Assembly: GCA_945952225.1 (NCBI GenBank)
Contig: CAMFHP010000006.1
Span: forward strand, 58,121 to 122,120
DNA length: 64,000 nt
Origin: an uncultured Myxococcaceae bacterium
Lineage (GTDB): Bacteria > Myxococcota_A > Polyangia > Polyangiales > Ga0077539
Direction of reading: 5' to 3'
The position numbers were made by a program, and so were the translations under genes. Below are positions 34,901 to 44,417 of the stretch, one piece after another. Each line of letters begins with the position of its first letter. Within the stretch, counting starts at the first letter, position 1. The notes below the pieces were generated by a model, which was not told the origin of the DNA, did no database searches, and saw only the letters and a program-made list of their open reading frames with translations.

Positions 34901-35611
34901 ATGGCGGACGACAAGAAGAACAAGGGCGCCGACAAGGGCGCTGCAAAGGGTGGCGCCAAGCCTGCGGGCAAGGGCGCTCCGGCCGGCAAGGGCGGCGCGA
35001 AGGCGCCTGCCAAGAAGCCCGCCGCAGCCGCTGCGACCGGCGAGGTGGTGGAGCGCAAGGAAGAGCGCTTCCCCCCGCGCCTCCGCGACAAGTATCGCGG
35101 CGAGGTCGTGCCGGCGCTGATGAAGCAGTTCCAGTACACGAACCCCATGCAGGTTCCGCGTGTGCTGAAGGTGACCGTGAACATGGGTCTCGGCGAGGCT
35201 GTGTCGAACGCGAAGATCATCGAGATCGGCGTTGACCAGGTGCAGGCGATCACCGGCCAGAAGGCGATGATCACCCGCGCTCGCAAGTCCATCGCGACCT
35301 TCAAGCTCCGCGCGGGTCTGGCGATCGGCGTGATGGTCACGCTCCGCCGCGACCGCATGTGGGAGTTCCTCGACCGTCTGTTCACCTTCGCGCTGCCCCG
35401 CGTGAGGGATTTCAAGGGCGTGAGCCCGAAGGCCTTCGACGGCAAGGGTAACTACACCCTCGGCGTCAAGGAGCAGATCATCTTCCCCGAGATCAACTAC
35501 GACCTCGTGGAGAAGGTGAAGGGGCTCAACATCTCGATTACGACGACGGCGAGGACCGATGAGGAGGGCCGCGCGCTCCTCCAGCACCTCGGGATGCCGT
35601 TCCGGACCTGA
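34901..35611 (+). CDS. rplE: 50S ribosomal protein L5 with long basic N-terminal extension
   Basis: 5S-rRNA-binding protein of the central protuberance. The core (residues about 55-236) is canonical: [130 protein letters not shown]. In front is an unusual Lys/Ala/Gly/Pro-rich segment of about 50 residues ([17 protein letters not shown] and similar). E. coli L5 has 179 residues. The ATG at 34901 has GAGGAAC upstream, so the extension appears to be translated; no good start lies at the core. Confidence 0.96.
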   Translation: MADDKKNKGADKGAAKGGAKPAGKGAPAGKGGAKAPAKKPAAAAATGEVVERKEERFPPRLRDKYRGEVVPALMKQFQYTNPMQVPRVLKVTVNMGLGEAVSNAKIIEIGVDQVQAITGQKAMITRARKSIATFKLRAGLAIGVMVTLRRDRMWEFLDRLFTFALPRVRDFKGVSPKAFDGKGNYTLGVKEQIIFPEINYDLVEKVKGLNISITTTARTDEEGRALLQHLGMPFRT

Positions 35612-35636
35612 TTCTGATTTTCGTGGAGAGACCAAC

Positions 35637-35822
35637 GTGGCACGTGCCTGCGCATTCGCGAAGCTTCAATCCGCACCGAAGTTCTCGGTGCGTCACCGGA
35701 ACCGCTGCAAGGTCTGCGGCCGCGCGCGCGGCTACTACCGCAAGTTCGAGCTGTGCCGCGTGTGCCTGCGGGTGTACGCGCTGCGCGGTGAGATCCCGGG
35801 CGTGATCAAGGCGAGCTGGTGA
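35637..35822 (+). CDS. rpsN: 30S ribosomal protein S14, zinc-binding (type Z)
   Basis: A 61-residue S14 with two CxxC zinc motifs (CKVCGRARG and [12 protein letters not shown]), the short zinc form. Sequence: [22 protein letters not shown], then [12 protein letters not shown] and [10 protein letters not shown]. The start is GTG at 35637, with GTGGAGAG upstream; longer starts would overlap rplE. Having the C+ form implies zinc-dependent assembly; a zinc-free paralogue may exist elsewhere. Confidence 0.96.
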   Translation: MARACAFAKLQSAPKFSVRHRNRCKVCGRARGYYRKFELCRVCLRVYALRGEIPGVIKASW

Positions 35823-35831
35823 GAGGCGAAC

Positions 35832-36230
35832 ATGCTGACCGACCCCATCTCTGACATGCTGACCCGGATCCGCAACGCCACGATGGCGCGGCACGAGCGG
35901 GTTACCATTCCCGCCTCGCGCCTCAAGCGCGCCGTGGCGGAGATCCTGGCCTCTGAGGGCTACGTGTCGTCCGTGCAGACCGAGTCTGGCGATGACGGCC
36001 GTGAGGCCCTGACCCTGGTGCTTAAGTACGGCCGCGACCGCGCGCCGGTGATCGAAGGCATCCGCCGGGTTTCGCGCCCGGGCCGTCGGGTCTATGTGGC
36101 GTGCAATGACATCCAGAAGGTTCGCCAGGGCCTCGGGATCTCGGTGCTCAGCACCTCCCGTGGCGTGATGAGCGACCGTGAAGCTCGCAAGCAGGGCGTC
36201 GGTGGCGAACTGCTCTGCGAGGTTTGGTAG
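35832..36230 (+). CDS. rpsH: 30S ribosomal protein S8
   Basis: A 132-residue primary 16S-binding protein: LTDPISDMLTRIRNATMARHERVTIPASRLKRAVAEIL (in part), FSLVLKY-like ALTLVLKYG, IRRVSRPGRRVYVACNDIQKVRQGLGISVLSTSRGVMSDREAR and the C-terminal GGELLCEVW. Full length and intact. In enterobacteria S8 autoregulates the spc operon by binding near rplE; a comparable site could be the rplX-rplE hairpin, but that is speculative. Confidence 0.98.
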   Translation: MLTDPISDMLTRIRNATMARHERVTIPASRLKRAVAEILASEGYVSSVQTESGDDGREALTLVLKYGRDRAPVIEGIRRVSRPGRRVYVACNDIQKVRQGLGISVLSTSRGVMSDREARKQGVGGELLCEVW

Positions 36231-36239
36231 GAGCTGACA

Positions 36240-36842
36240 ATGTCCCGTATCGGCAAGCGTCCTGTCGAACTCCCGAAGGGTGTCACGATTACCTCGGGTG
36301 CCGACTTCTTCGAGGTCAAGGGCCCCAAGGGTGCCGTGCGTCGCGCGCTCCCCAGCGGCCTTTCGATCAACGTCTCGGGCACGCAGGCCCTCGTGTCTGC
36401 CAAGTCCGAGGTCGAACCCGAGGCGGTCTCCCGTCTCACGGGCACCGTGCGCTCGCACCTCGCCAACGCCGTCGTCGGCGCGGAGAAGGGCTATGCGCAG
36501 GCGCTCAAGCTCGAAGGCACCGGCTACAAGGTCGATGAGCTGAAGAACAACAAGCTCACGATGAGCCTCGGTCTCTCGCACAAGGTGGTCATGGACCTCC
36601 CCAAGGCGATGACCGCGGTGGTGACGCCTGACAGCAAGCAGACCGTGCTCTGGCTCGAGACCGCCGACAAGGATCTGCTCGGGCAGGTGGTCGCGCAGCT
36701 CCAGTCGTACCGTCCGCCGGAGCCCTACAAGGGCAAGGGAGTGCGTCTGGTCGTGATGAACGACAAGGCCAAGACCGCGTCTCCCGAGCTCGTGAAGATC
36801 GTCCAGAAGGCCGGTAAGGCTGGCAAGGGCGGCAAGAAGTAA
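36240..36842 (+). CDS. rplF: 50S ribosomal protein L6
   Basis: A 200-residue factor-binding-centre protein with the two homologous domains: SRIGKRPVELPKGVTI, FFEVKGPKGAVRRALP, and the C-terminal LKLEGTGYKVDELKNNKLTMSLGLSHKVVMDLP, VAQLQSYRPPEPYKGKGVRL. A short Gly/Lys tail (KAGKAGKGGKK) extends it beyond the usual 177 residues. Start ATG 36240 is preceded by GGAG. Confidence 0.97.
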   Translation: MSRIGKRPVELPKGVTITSGADFFEVKGPKGAVRRALPSGLSINVSGTQALVSAKSEVEPEAVSRLTGTVRSHLANAVVGAEKGYAQALKLEGTGYKVDELKNNKLTMSLGLSHKVVMDLPKAMTAVVTPDSKQTVLWLETADKDLLGQVVAQLQSYRPPEPYKGKGVRLVVMNDKAKTASPELVKIVQKAGKAGKGGKK

Positions 36843-36892
36843 TCACCCGTAGCCGATGCCGCAGAGGGCGGTGTCGTACGCGAGAGATATCG

Positions 36893-37258
36893 ATGAGCAA
36901 CAAGAACGATACCAGGCTGCGGCGGAAGTACCGGATCCGCGCGAAGATCCACGGGACTGCGGAGCGTCCGCGTCTCACCGTGTTCCGGTCTTCGAAGCAC
37001 ATCTACGCCCAGGTGGTGAACGACGATGCCGGGACGACCCTGGCGTTCGCGAGCACCCTTTCGAAGGACATTCGCGATGCGGTGAAGGACGACCGCAAGC
37101 TCGACGCCGCCCGTAAGGTCGGCGAGGCCATCGCCAAGGCCTGCATCGCGAAGGGCGTGACCCAGGTGGTCTTCGACCGCAACGGGTACGTCTACCAGGA
37201 GCAGAATCGCGTGGGCGTTCTCGCCGACGCGGCTCGCAAGGCCGGCCTCAGCTTCTGA
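36893..37258 (+). CDS. rplR: 50S ribosomal protein L18
   Basis: A 121-residue 5S-rRNA-binding protein: [48 protein letters not shown] (in part), [41 protein letters not shown]. Complete and standard in length. It follows rplF after 50 bp. Confidence 0.98.
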   Translation: MSNKNDTRLRRKYRIRAKIHGTAERPRLTVFRSSKHIYAQVVNDDAGTTLAFASTLSKDIRDAVKDDRKLDAARKVGEAIAKACIAKGVTQVVFDRNGYVYQEQNRVGVLADAARKAGLSF

Positions 37259-37282
37259 TCACGGACAACTGGAGACACATCG

Positions 37283-37795
37283 ATGTCGATGGACAACGAA
37301 GCGAAGGCGGCCGAGGACAAGGAGAGGGTCGTCCACATCAACCGCGTGGCCAAGGTGGTCAAGGGCGGTCGGCGGTTCTCGTTCTCGGCCCTCGTGGTCG
37401 TCGGTGACGAGAACGGTCGCGTGGGCGTCGGTCTCGGCAAGGCGAACGAGGTCCCCGAGGCGATCCGTAAGGGGCACGACCAGGCCAAGAAGAACATGTT
37501 CACCGTGCCGCTCAAGGGTGGAACCATCCCCCACGAGGTGCTCGGTCACTACGGTTCGGGCCGGGTGATGCTCCGTCCGGCGTCGCCCGGAACGGGCGTC
37601 ATCGCGGGTGGTGCGGTGCGTGCGGTCGTCGAGTCCGCGGGCATCCGTGACATCCTCACGAAGAGCCTCGGGAGCCGCAACCCGCACAACTCGGTGAAGG
37701 CCGTGGTCGCTGCCCTCAAGCAGCTCCGCGACATTCACGCGACGGCGACGAAGCGGAACAAGCGTCCCGAAGACCTCACCGAGACGAACGCGTAA
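37283..37795 (+). CDS. rpsE: 30S ribosomal protein S5
   Basis: A 170-residue accuracy protein: [51 protein letters not shown] (in part), the double-stranded-RNA-binding fold; then [31 protein letters not shown] and [20 protein letters not shown]. The spectinomycin-contact loop around KVVKGGRR looks ordinary. ATG 37283; RBS GGAGA upstream. Confidence 0.98.
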   Translation: MSMDNEAKAAEDKERVVHINRVAKVVKGGRRFSFSALVVVGDENGRVGVGLGKANEVPEAIRKGHDQAKKNMFTVPLKGGTIPHEVLGHYGSGRVMLRPASPGTGVIAGGAVRAVVESAGIRDILTKSLGSRNPHNSVKAVVAALKQLRDIHATATKRNKRPEDLTETNA

Positions 37796-37813
37796 GGAGA
37801 GGAACGGTCCGTC

Positions 37814-38008
37814 ATGTCGCACAAGCCGAAGCTCCGCGTGGTTCAGATGAAGTCCACGATCGGGGAGCGTCACCAGTTCGAGAAGACCATCGCGGGCCTT
37901 GGGCTCCGCGGGCCGAACAGCTCGGTCGTGGTCGACAACACCCCCTCGTTCCGGGGCATGATCAAGAAGGTCATTCACCTCGTCTCCGTGGAGGAGATCG
38001 ATGGCTAA
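37814..38008 (+). CDS. rpmD: 50S ribosomal protein L30
   Basis: A 64-residue protein: KLRVVQMKSTIGERHQFEKTIAGLGLRGPNSSVVVDNTPSFRGMIKKVIHLV (in part) with the standard L30 fold. The C-terminal EEIDG is encoded across the start of rplO: the two genes overlap by 8 bp in different frames. RBS AAGGAGAGG upstream. Confidence 0.96.
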   Translation: MSHKPKLRVVQMKSTIGERHQFEKTIAGLGLRGPNSSVVVDNTPSFRGMIKKVIHLVSVEEIDG

Positions 38009-38486
38009 CGTACTCAGCAATCTGCGGGCGCCCGTCGGGGCGAACCGCAACCGCACCCGTAAGGGCCGCGGCGTCGGTTCGGGTCTTGGCAAGACCGCCG
38101 GCAAGGGTCAGAAGGGCCAGAAGGCTCGTCACCCGGGTAACTTCGGCAAGCTGCACTTCCAGGGCGGTCAGACGCCGATCCAGCGTCGTCTGCCGAAGCG
38201 CGGCTTCCGCAACCCGTTCCCCACGGAGATCGTGGCGGTGAACGTGTCGTCGCTGTCGAAGCGCTTCGCCGACGGCGCCACTGTCGACCTGGCTGCGCTC
38301 CAGAGCGTGGGCCTCGTGGACAAGGGGGCTTCCCGCGTGAAGATCCTCGGAGACGGCGACCTCGAACGCAAGCTCACGCTGAAGGTCCATGCGATCTCGG
38401 CGGGCGCGCGCGCGAAGGTCGAAGCGGCCGGTGGCTCGGTCGAGATCCTCGAGGATGCGACCGTCGCTGACGGGGGAACGAAGTAA
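38001..38486 (+). CDS. rplO: 50S ribosomal protein L15
   Basis: A 161-residue assembly protein: LSNLRAPVGANRNRTRKGRGVGSGLGKTAGKGQKGQKARHP (in part), the flexible Gly/Lys N-terminal arm, then FQGGQTPIQRRLPKRGFRNPF and the globular C-terminal domain ending VEILEDATVADGGTK. Start overlaps rpmD by 8 bp. It is followed by a 142-bp structured gap before secY. Confidence 0.97.
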   Translation: MANVLSNLRAPVGANRNRTRKGRGVGSGLGKTAGKGQKGQKARHPGNFGKLHFQGGQTPIQRRLPKRGFRNPFPTEIVAVNVSSLSKRFADGATVDLAALQSVGLVDKGASRVKILGDGDLERKLTLKVHAISAGARAKVEAAGGSVEILEDATVADGGTK

Positions 38487-38505
38487 CTCCCCCGAGGGGT
38501 TGAAG

Positions 38506-38569
38506 AGGGGTGCCACGTCGCTGCGCCGCCCATGAAATACAGGGCGGATGCAGATTCGTGTGCACCCCT
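38506..38569 (+). promoter_or_regulatory. 64-nt three-helix RNA structure between rplO and secY
   Basis: Outer helix: AGGGGTGC plus CACG (38506-38517) with CGTG, one bulged T, and GCACCCCT (38557-38569). After a 3x3 internal loop, CTGC (38521-38524) pairs with GCAG (38550-38553); after a 1x2 loop CCGCCC (38526-38531) pairs with GGGCGG (38542-38547); apical loop ATGAAATACA. In total 22 base pairs stack coaxially. No U-run follows. It could be a ribosomal-protein leader, an attenuator, or a processing site. I do not recognise it as a known riboswitch. Confidence 0.65.
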
Positions 38570-38570
38570 A

Positions 38571-38598
38571 TTCCCCTCTCTGCGGGTCTGTGTTAGAC
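38571..38598 (+). promoter_or_regulatory. possible secY promoter
   Basis: TTCCCC (38571-38576), a 16-bp spacer and TTAGAC (38593-38598), directly after the hairpin. The -10 (GTGTTAGAC context) resembles the rplV operon -10 (GTGTTAGAA). The -35 is weak. Confidence 0.35.
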
Positions 38599-38628
38599 GC
38601 CCCGTGCGATCTACCCATAGGAAACCGG

Positions 38629-39947
<1,319 letters not shown>

Positions 39948-39951
<4 letters not shown>

Positions 39952-40595
39952 AGAACCTGATCTTCATCGGCCCCCCGGGAGCGGGGAAGGGCACGCAGGC
40001 GCAGCGCCTCACGGGGCGTCTCGGTGTACCCCAGGTCTCCACGGGCGATATGCTTCGCGCTGCGCGCAAGGCTGGGACCGAGCTCGGTCGCAAGGCCGAC
40101 GAGTTCATGTCGAAGGGGGCGCTCGTTCCTGACGAGGTGGTGATTGGCCTGGTGCAGGAGCGTATCGCCCTCGCCGATGCCTCCCACGGTTTCGTTCTCG
40201 ACGGGTTTCCTCGCACGGTTCCCCAGGCCGAGAGCCTCGATCGGATGCTCGCGAAGGCGGGCAAGAAGATTGACGACGTGGTCCTCCTCGAGGTCCCCGA
40301 CGAACTCATCGTCGAGCGGATTACCGGTCGAAGGGTCGGAGAGACCTCTGGACGAATCTATCATCTTAAGTATGATCCGCCCCCCTCTCCCGACCGGGGC
40401 GAGGGCGGCGAACGACTCCTCCTGCGGGCAGATGACCGAGAAGATGTCGTTCGTCAGCGGCTCGCGGACTACGCCGCGCTCACGGCTCCTCTGGTTGCCT
40501 GGTATGCAGGCAAGGGGCTCCTTCGCCGGGTCGACGGCGTCGGTGCGCTGGACGATGTAACTGCGGCGCTGTTTCGGGCGATCGGAGTGAACTGA
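39948..40595 (+). CDS. adk: adenylate kinase
   Basis: Catalyses ATP + AMP to 2 ADP. The 215-residue protein has the P-loop IFIGPPGAGKGTQAQRL, STGDMLRAA, the AMP-binding FVLDGFPRTVPQAE, the LID start ITGRRVGETSGRIYHLKYDPP and a C-terminal RQRLADYAALTAPLVAWY. The LID lacks zinc-binding cysteines and has a Pro/Gly-rich segment (PPPSPDRGEGGERL). GTG start within secY (GTGA overlap), as in many secY-adk pairs. Confidence 0.96.
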
Positions 40596-40601
40596 GGATT
40601 C

Positions 40602-40856
40602 ATGGCTCGCAAGCGTTCAGAGGCATCCGGGCCCAGAGAGCCCAAGGGTGACAAACTCGAGTTCGAGGGGGCGGTGCAGGAAGCGCTGCCCAATGCGATG
40701 TTTCGTGTGAAGTGCGACAACGGGCTCGACGTGCTCGCGACGATCTCGGGGCGCATGCGCCAGTATTACATCCGCATTCTTCCGGGCGACCGCGTGACCG
40801 TCGAGGTCTCGCCCTACGACCCGTCGAAGGGGCGGATCACGTATCGGCACAAGTGA
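40602..40856 (+). CDS. infA: translation initiation factor IF-1
   Basis: An 84-residue OB-fold protein binding the 30S A site during initiation: [67 protein letters not shown] (in part). The N-terminus carries about 14 extra residues ([15 protein letters not shown]) before the usual beginning, replacing the short MAKEDVIE-type start. It sits 6 bp after adk. The methionine aminopeptidase gene that often lies between them is missing. Confidence 0.96.
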   Translation: MARKRSEASGPREPKGDKLEFEGAVQEALPNAMFRVKCDNGLDVLATISGRMRQYYIRILPGDRVTVEVSPYDPSKGRITYRHK

Positions 40857-40865
40857 GAGTGTACA

Positions 40866-40892
40866 CACCGCGCCGTGAAGGCGCATGCGGTG
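40866..40892 (+). promoter_or_regulatory. hairpin in the infA-rpmJ gap
   Basis: CACCG-CGCC (40866-40874) pairs with GGCG (40880-40883), a four-base CATG bulge, and CGGTG (40888-40892), loop GTGAA. Nine base pairs, 11 bases before the rpmJ ATG, so it could affect ribosome access. It sits at the head of the rpmJ-rpsM-rpsK-rpsD-rpoA-rplQ section. Confidence 0.4.
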
Positions 40893-40903
40893 AGTGAGTA
40901 ACG

Positions 40904-41017
40904 ATGAAGGTCCGTCCCTCGGTAAAGAAGATCTGCGACAAGTGCAAGGTGGTCCGCCGCAAGAACGTGGTGCGGATCATCTGCGAGAACCCCCGTCACA
41001 AGCAGCGTCAGGGTTGA
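40904..41017 (+). CDS. rpmJ: 50S ribosomal protein L36, zinc-binding
   Basis: A 37-residue protein: [17 protein letters not shown], then [20 protein letters not shown]. The C-x2-C-x12-C-x4-H ligands of the zinc ribbon are intact (C11, C14, C27, H32). Together with the CxxC form of S14 and the cysteine-rich S4, this strain uses zinc-dependent ribosomal variants. It ends 6 bp before rpsM. Confidence 0.97.
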   Translation: MKVRPSVKKICDKCKVVRRKNVVRIICENPRHKQRQG

Positions 41018-41023
41018 TGAATC

Positions 41024-41413
41024 ATGGCACGTATCGCTGGTGTTGACCTCCCCGGTCGCAAGCACATCTCGATCGCTCTGCGCTACCTCTACGGTGTGGG
41101 CCCCGCTCGCGCCGTGGCGATCTGTGAGAAGGCGCAGATCCCGCTCGACAAGAAGGCCCAGGACCTTTCGGAAGCGGACATCCGCCGCATCCGTGAAGTG
41201 ATCGATTCGGGCGAGTTCAAGGTGGAAGGCGACCTCCGTCGTGAGGTTCAGCTCAACATCAAGCGCCTGATGGATCTCGGGTGCTACCGCGGTCTCCGTC
41301 ACCGCAAGGGCCTCCCCGTGAACGGGCAGCGCACGCACACGAACGCGCGTACGCGCAAGGGCCCGCGCAAGGGTCTCGCTGTCGCCCGTCCGGCGGCCGC
41401 GACGAAGAAGTGA
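41024..41413 (+). CDS. rpsM: 30S ribosomal protein S13
   Basis: A 129-residue head protein contacting P-site tRNA and forming bridges to the 50[98 protein letters not shown] (in part). Complete with normal basic tail. Confidence 0.98.
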   Translation: MARIAGVDLPGRKHISIALRYLYGVGPARAVAICEKAQIPLDKKAQDLSEADIRRIREVIDSGEFKVEGDLRREVQLNIKRLMDLGCYRGLRHRKGLPVNGQRTHTNARTRKGPRKGLAVARPAAATKK

Positions 41414-41448
41414 TCCCCAGGTAGCAACAGGCGAGAGCAGAGGAACCG

Positions 41449-41868
41449 ATGGCGAAGGCCCAGACTCAGGCGACCTCGGCGGCCAAGGCCGGCGCGAAGG
41501 TCAAGAAGAAGACCAAGAAGAATGTGCCGAAGGGTGTGTGTCACATCCAGGCGACGTTCAACAACACCATCGTGACGATCGCGGATATCTACGGGAACAC
41601 CGTGGCGTGGTCGTCGGCGGGTTCGCGCGGCTTCAAGGGCTCGCGCAAGAGCACGCCCTTCGCGGCCCAGGTCGCCGCCGAAGACGCCGCCCGCAAGGCG
41701 GCCGAGCACGGCATGCGCGAGATCGCGGTGTTCATCCGCGGCCCCGGCGCGGGTCGTGAGAGCGCCCTTCGCGCGCTCACCACGGCGGGCTTTCGCATCA
41801 CGCTCATTCGTGACGTGACGCCGATCCCGCACAACGGCTGCCGCCCGCCGAAGCGCCGCCGCGTCTGA
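41449..41868 (+). CDS. rpsK: 30S ribosomal protein S11
   Basis: A 139-residue platform protein next to the E-site m[56 protein letters not shown] (in part), [21 protein letters not shown] [21 protein letters not shown], and the C-terminal [18 protein letters not shown]. The first 25 residues are a Lys/Ala-rich extension ([20 protein letters not shown]) longer than in E. coli. Confidence 0.98.
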   Translation: MAKAQTQATSAAKAGAKVKKKTKKNVPKGVCHIQATFNNTIVTIADIYGNTVAWSSAGSRGFKGSRKSTPFAAQVAAEDAARKAAEHGMREIAVFIRGPGAGRESALRALTTAGFRITLIRDVTPIPHNGCRPPKRRRV

Positions 41869-41904
41869 TTCGCACGATACGGGATACTCGGAGAGAACAC
41901 GTCC

Positions 41905-42537
41905 ATGGCTCGATACATCGGTCCTGTCTGCAAGCTCTGCCGCCGCGAACAGGCGAAGCTCTTTCTCAAGGGCGATCGCTGCTACACCGAGAAGTGCTCG
42001 TTCGACCGCCGCAACCACCCGCCCGGACAGCACGGCCCCAATAGCCGCGTGAAGTTCAGCGAGTACGGCCTTCGTCTTCGCGAGAAGCAGAAGGTTCGCC
42101 GCGTGTACGGCGTGCTGGAGCGTCAGTTCCGCAAGTACTTCGCCGAGGCCGACCGCACGAAGGGTGTGACGGGCGAGAACCTCCTTTCGCTCCTCGAGCG
42201 CCGTCTCGATGGCGTCGTGTACCGCCTCGGGTTCGCGTCGACGCGCGCCGAGGGCCGTCAGCTCGTTCTGCACTGCCACGTGCTCGTCAACGGCAAGCGC
42301 GTGAACGTGCCCAGCTACATCGTCAAGGTGGGCGACAAGGTCTCGATCCGCGAGAAGTCGCGTGAGATTCCGCGCATCAAGGAGTCCGTGGAAGGCGCCG
42401 AGCGTCGTGGCCAGAGCACCTGGCTCGAGCTCGACAAGGCGTCGTTCACGGGCACCGTGAAGGCTCTCCCCGTTCGCGAGGAGAACAACGCGGTCGCGAT
42501 CAAGGAACAGCTCATCGTCGAGTTCTACAGCCGCTAA
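41905..42537 (+). CDS. rpsD: 30S ribosomal protein S4, with zinc-type cysteines
   Basis: A 210-residue primary assembly protein of the 16S 5' domain: [43 protein letters not shown] (in part) with four cysteines (CxxC...C...C) of the zinc-containing S4 form, [22 protein letters not shown], and the S4 RNA-binding domain [40 protein letters not shown]. In E. coli S4 also represses this operon; the flanking hairpins may be relevant. Confidence 0.98.
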   Translation: MARYIGPVCKLCRREQAKLFLKGDRCYTEKCSFDRRNHPPGQHGPNSRVKFSEYGLRLREKQKVRRVYGVLERQFRKYFAEADRTKGVTGENLLSLLERRLDGVVYRLGFASTRAEGRQLVLHCHVLVNGKRVNVPSYIVKVGDKVSIREKSREIPRIKESVEGAERRGQSTWLELDKASFTGTVKALPVREENNAVAIKEQLIVEFYSR

Positions 42538-42554
42538 TACTACCCCCAACACAC

Positions 42555-42595
42555 GCCGCGACCGCGAGGGTTGAGCTCACCCCGCGGTGCGCGGC
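42555..42595 (+). promoter_or_regulatory. 15-bp intercistronic hairpin between rpsD and rpoA
   Basis: GCCGCG (42555-42560) with CGCGGC (42590-42595), CCGCG (42562-42566) with CGCGG (42583-42587), and GGGT (42568-42571) with ACCC (42579-42582), interrupted by small bulges, loop TGAGCTC. It is followed by TTGTGG, not a U-run. An attenuator, processing site or binding site for S4 are all possible. Confidence 0.6.
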
Positions 42596-42624
42596 TTGTG
42601 GCATGAAAGGGCACGAGACTTCCC

Positions 42625-43668
42625 ATGACGACGCAGTCCACGTCTACGCAGGCGCGCAACTGGCGCGACCTGATCCGCCCGAAGGCCCTCATCGAGGAGG
42701 ACCGGGACGCCCACACGGACTTCTACGGCAAGTTCGTCTGCGAGCCGCTGGAGCGGGGCTTCGGCATCACGATCGGTAACTCCCTGCGCCGCGTGCTTCT
42801 GTCGTCGCTTCAGGGGGCCGCCATCACGGCGGTGCGCCTCGATGGCGCCCTCCATGAGTTCACCACCATCGATGACGTGAAGGAGGATGTGACCGACATC
42901 ATCCTGAACCTCAAGGAAGTGGTGTTCCAGGCGAGCGAGGCCAAGCGCTACACCCTGAAGCTCGAGAAGGAAGGTCCGGGGGCGGTCTACGCCGAGGACA
43001 TCCGTACCGATGCGGCGGCGGGCATCCGCGTGCTCAACCCGAAGCAGCACGTGGCCACGGTGTCGCGCGGCGGCAAGCTCTCGATGGAGCTCGTGGTGGG
43101 GATGGGCCGCGGTTACGTGCCGGCGGAGCGCAACAAGGACCCGAACATGGCGATCGGTTGGATTCCGATCGACAGCCTGTTCTCGCCCGTCCGCAAGGTG
43201 AACTACACGGTCACCAACGCCCGCGTGGGCCAGATGACCGACTACGACAAGCTCACCCTCGAGGTGTGGACCAACGGCGCGGTGCGTCCCCGTGACGCCG
43301 TCGCGTACGCCGCCAAGATCCTCAAGGAGCAGCTCCAGATCTTCATCAATTTCCAGGAGCAGGACGAGGTCACGGCGACCGCGCGGCCCAACGAGGCGCC
43401 GCCGCTCAACGAGAACCTCTTCAAGTCCGTCGAGGAGTTCGAACTCTCGGTGCGCAGCGCGAACTGCCTCCAGAACGCGAACATCTCGTACATCGGCGAG
43501 CTGGTTCAGAAGACCGAAGCCGACCTCCTCAAGACCAAGAACTTCGGCCGCAAGTCCCTGAAGGAGATCAAGGACAAGCTGTCGGAGCTCGGTCTCACGC
43601 TGGGCATGCACATCGAGAACTGGCCCTCGCTGCTTGAGCGCTGGCGCGCCGAGCACGGCCAGGTCTGA
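42625..43668 (+). CDS. rpoA: RNA polymerase alpha subunit
   Basis: A 347-residue protein that dimerises to nucleate core RNA polymerase. The N-terminal domain (residues about 20-245) has [65 protein letters not shown] (in part) and [27 protein letters not shown]. The C-terminal domain (about 265-335) binds UP elements and activators: [52 protein letters not shown] (in part). Standard and intact. Confidence 0.98.
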   Translation: MTTQSTSTQARNWRDLIRPKALIEEDRDAHTDFYGKFVCEPLERGFGITIGNSLRRVLLSSLQGAAITAVRLDGALHEFTTIDDVKEDVTDIILNLKEVVFQASEAKRYTLKLEKEGPGAVYAEDIRTDAAAGIRVLNPKQHVATVSRGGKLSMELVVGMGRGYVPAERNKDPNMAIGWIPIDSLFSPVRKVNYTVTNARVGQMTDYDKLTLEVWTNGAVRPRDAVAYAAKILKEQLQIFINFQEQDEVTATARPNEAPPLNENLFKSVEEFELSVRSANCLQNANISYIGELVQKTEADLLKTKNFGRKSLKEIKDKLSELGLTLGMHIENWPSLLERWRAEHGQV

Positions 43669-43705
43669 CCATCTGATACCCGACCACTGAGAACAGGAAA
43701 CTACC

Positions 43706-44269
43706 ATGCGCCACGCCAACGCCGGCCGTAAGTTCGATCGCGACGGGTCGAGCCGTGCCGCGATGTTCAAGAACCTCGTCGCGAACCTCTTCGCCAACGA
43801 GCGCATCGAGACCACGGTCCCCAAGGCCAAGGAGGTGCGTCGTATCGCCGAGCGCCTCATCACCCGCGCGGCCGCTTTCGGCGCCGATGCGAACAACGCC
43901 TCGGCCTCGCCCGAGGTGGTCGCCAAGCGCCTCGCGGTGAAGCGCTCCATCGCCACCGTGCTCCCCCAGTGGGGCGAGCGCCTGGTGAACGGTGAGCCCG
44001 AACGCATCGACGTGGTGGAGCACCTCTTCCGCGAGATCGCTCCCCGCTTCGTGAACCGTCCGGGCGGCTACACCCGCATTCTCAAGACCCGCAACCGCCG
44101 TGGCGACAACGCCGAGCTCGCGATCATCGAGCTCGTCGCGCCTGATCCCAACGTCGGCAAGGCGAAGGCCGAGGCAGCCTCGAACGTCGAGCAGACCGTT
44201 CGCACCGCCGAGCCCCGCAGCCGCAAGGCCGAGGGCGAGACCGCCGCGGAGACCTCGCCGGAGGGCTGA
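43706..44269 (+). CDS. rplQ: 50S ribosomal protein L17, with insertion and C-terminal extension
   Basis: A 187-residue L17 near the exit tunnel: MRHANAGRKFDRDGSSRAAMFKNLVANLFANERIETTVPKAKEVRRIAERLITRA (in part), HLFREIAPRFVNRPGGYTRILKTRNRRGDNAELAIIELV. Compared with the 127-residue E. coli protein there are about 20 extra residues between the two conserved parts (GADANNASASPEVVAKRLAV, VLPQWGERLVNGEPERIDVV) and a polar tail of about 45 residues after the core. Last gene of the ribosomal cluster; a terminator-like hairpin follows. Confidence 0.97.
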   Translation: MRHANAGRKFDRDGSSRAAMFKNLVANLFANERIETTVPKAKEVRRIAERLITRAAAFGADANNASASPEVVAKRLAVKRSIATVLPQWGERLVNGEPERIDVVEHLFREIAPRFVNRPGGYTRILKTRNRRGDNAELAIIELVAPDPNVGKAKAEAASNVEQTVRTAEPRSRKAEGETAAETSPEG

Positions 44270-44311
44270 TCGCCCGCCGATCGCACGGGCCGTGAGGTCC
44301 GTGTCGCTTCA

Positions 44312-44352
44312 GCGCCCTTCTTCCGTTCGCGGGAGAGGGGCGTTGTCGTTTG
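44312..44352 (+). terminator. probable intrinsic terminator after rplQ
   Basis: GCGCCCTTCTTCC (44312-44324) can pair, with one bulge and wobble pairs, with GGGAGAGGGGCGT (44331-44343); the tail TTGTCGTTT is T-rich for this genome. It ends the 12-kb ribosomal transcription block. The T-tract is interrupted, so partial readthrough is possible. Confidence 0.5.
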
Positions 44353-44371
44353 GGCCCTGTGGGGATAGAGA
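44343..44371 (+). promoter_or_regulatory. promoter of the aminotransferase-LuxE-LuxC operon
   Basis: TTGTCG (44343-44348), a 16- or 17-bp spacer, and ATAGAG/TAGAGA (44365-44371). Transcription would start about 40 bases before the ATG at 44418. The -35 overlaps the terminator tail. Confidence 0.5.
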
Positions 44372-44417
44372 ACCTCGCTGTGACGTGTTGGAGCGATGTT
44401 CGTGTTCGGAGACCGCA

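Noticed and set aside
36843..36892. Short stem (CCGC/GCGG) in the rplF-rplR gap
   Set aside because: Only four base pairs, expected by chance in such GC-rich DNA.
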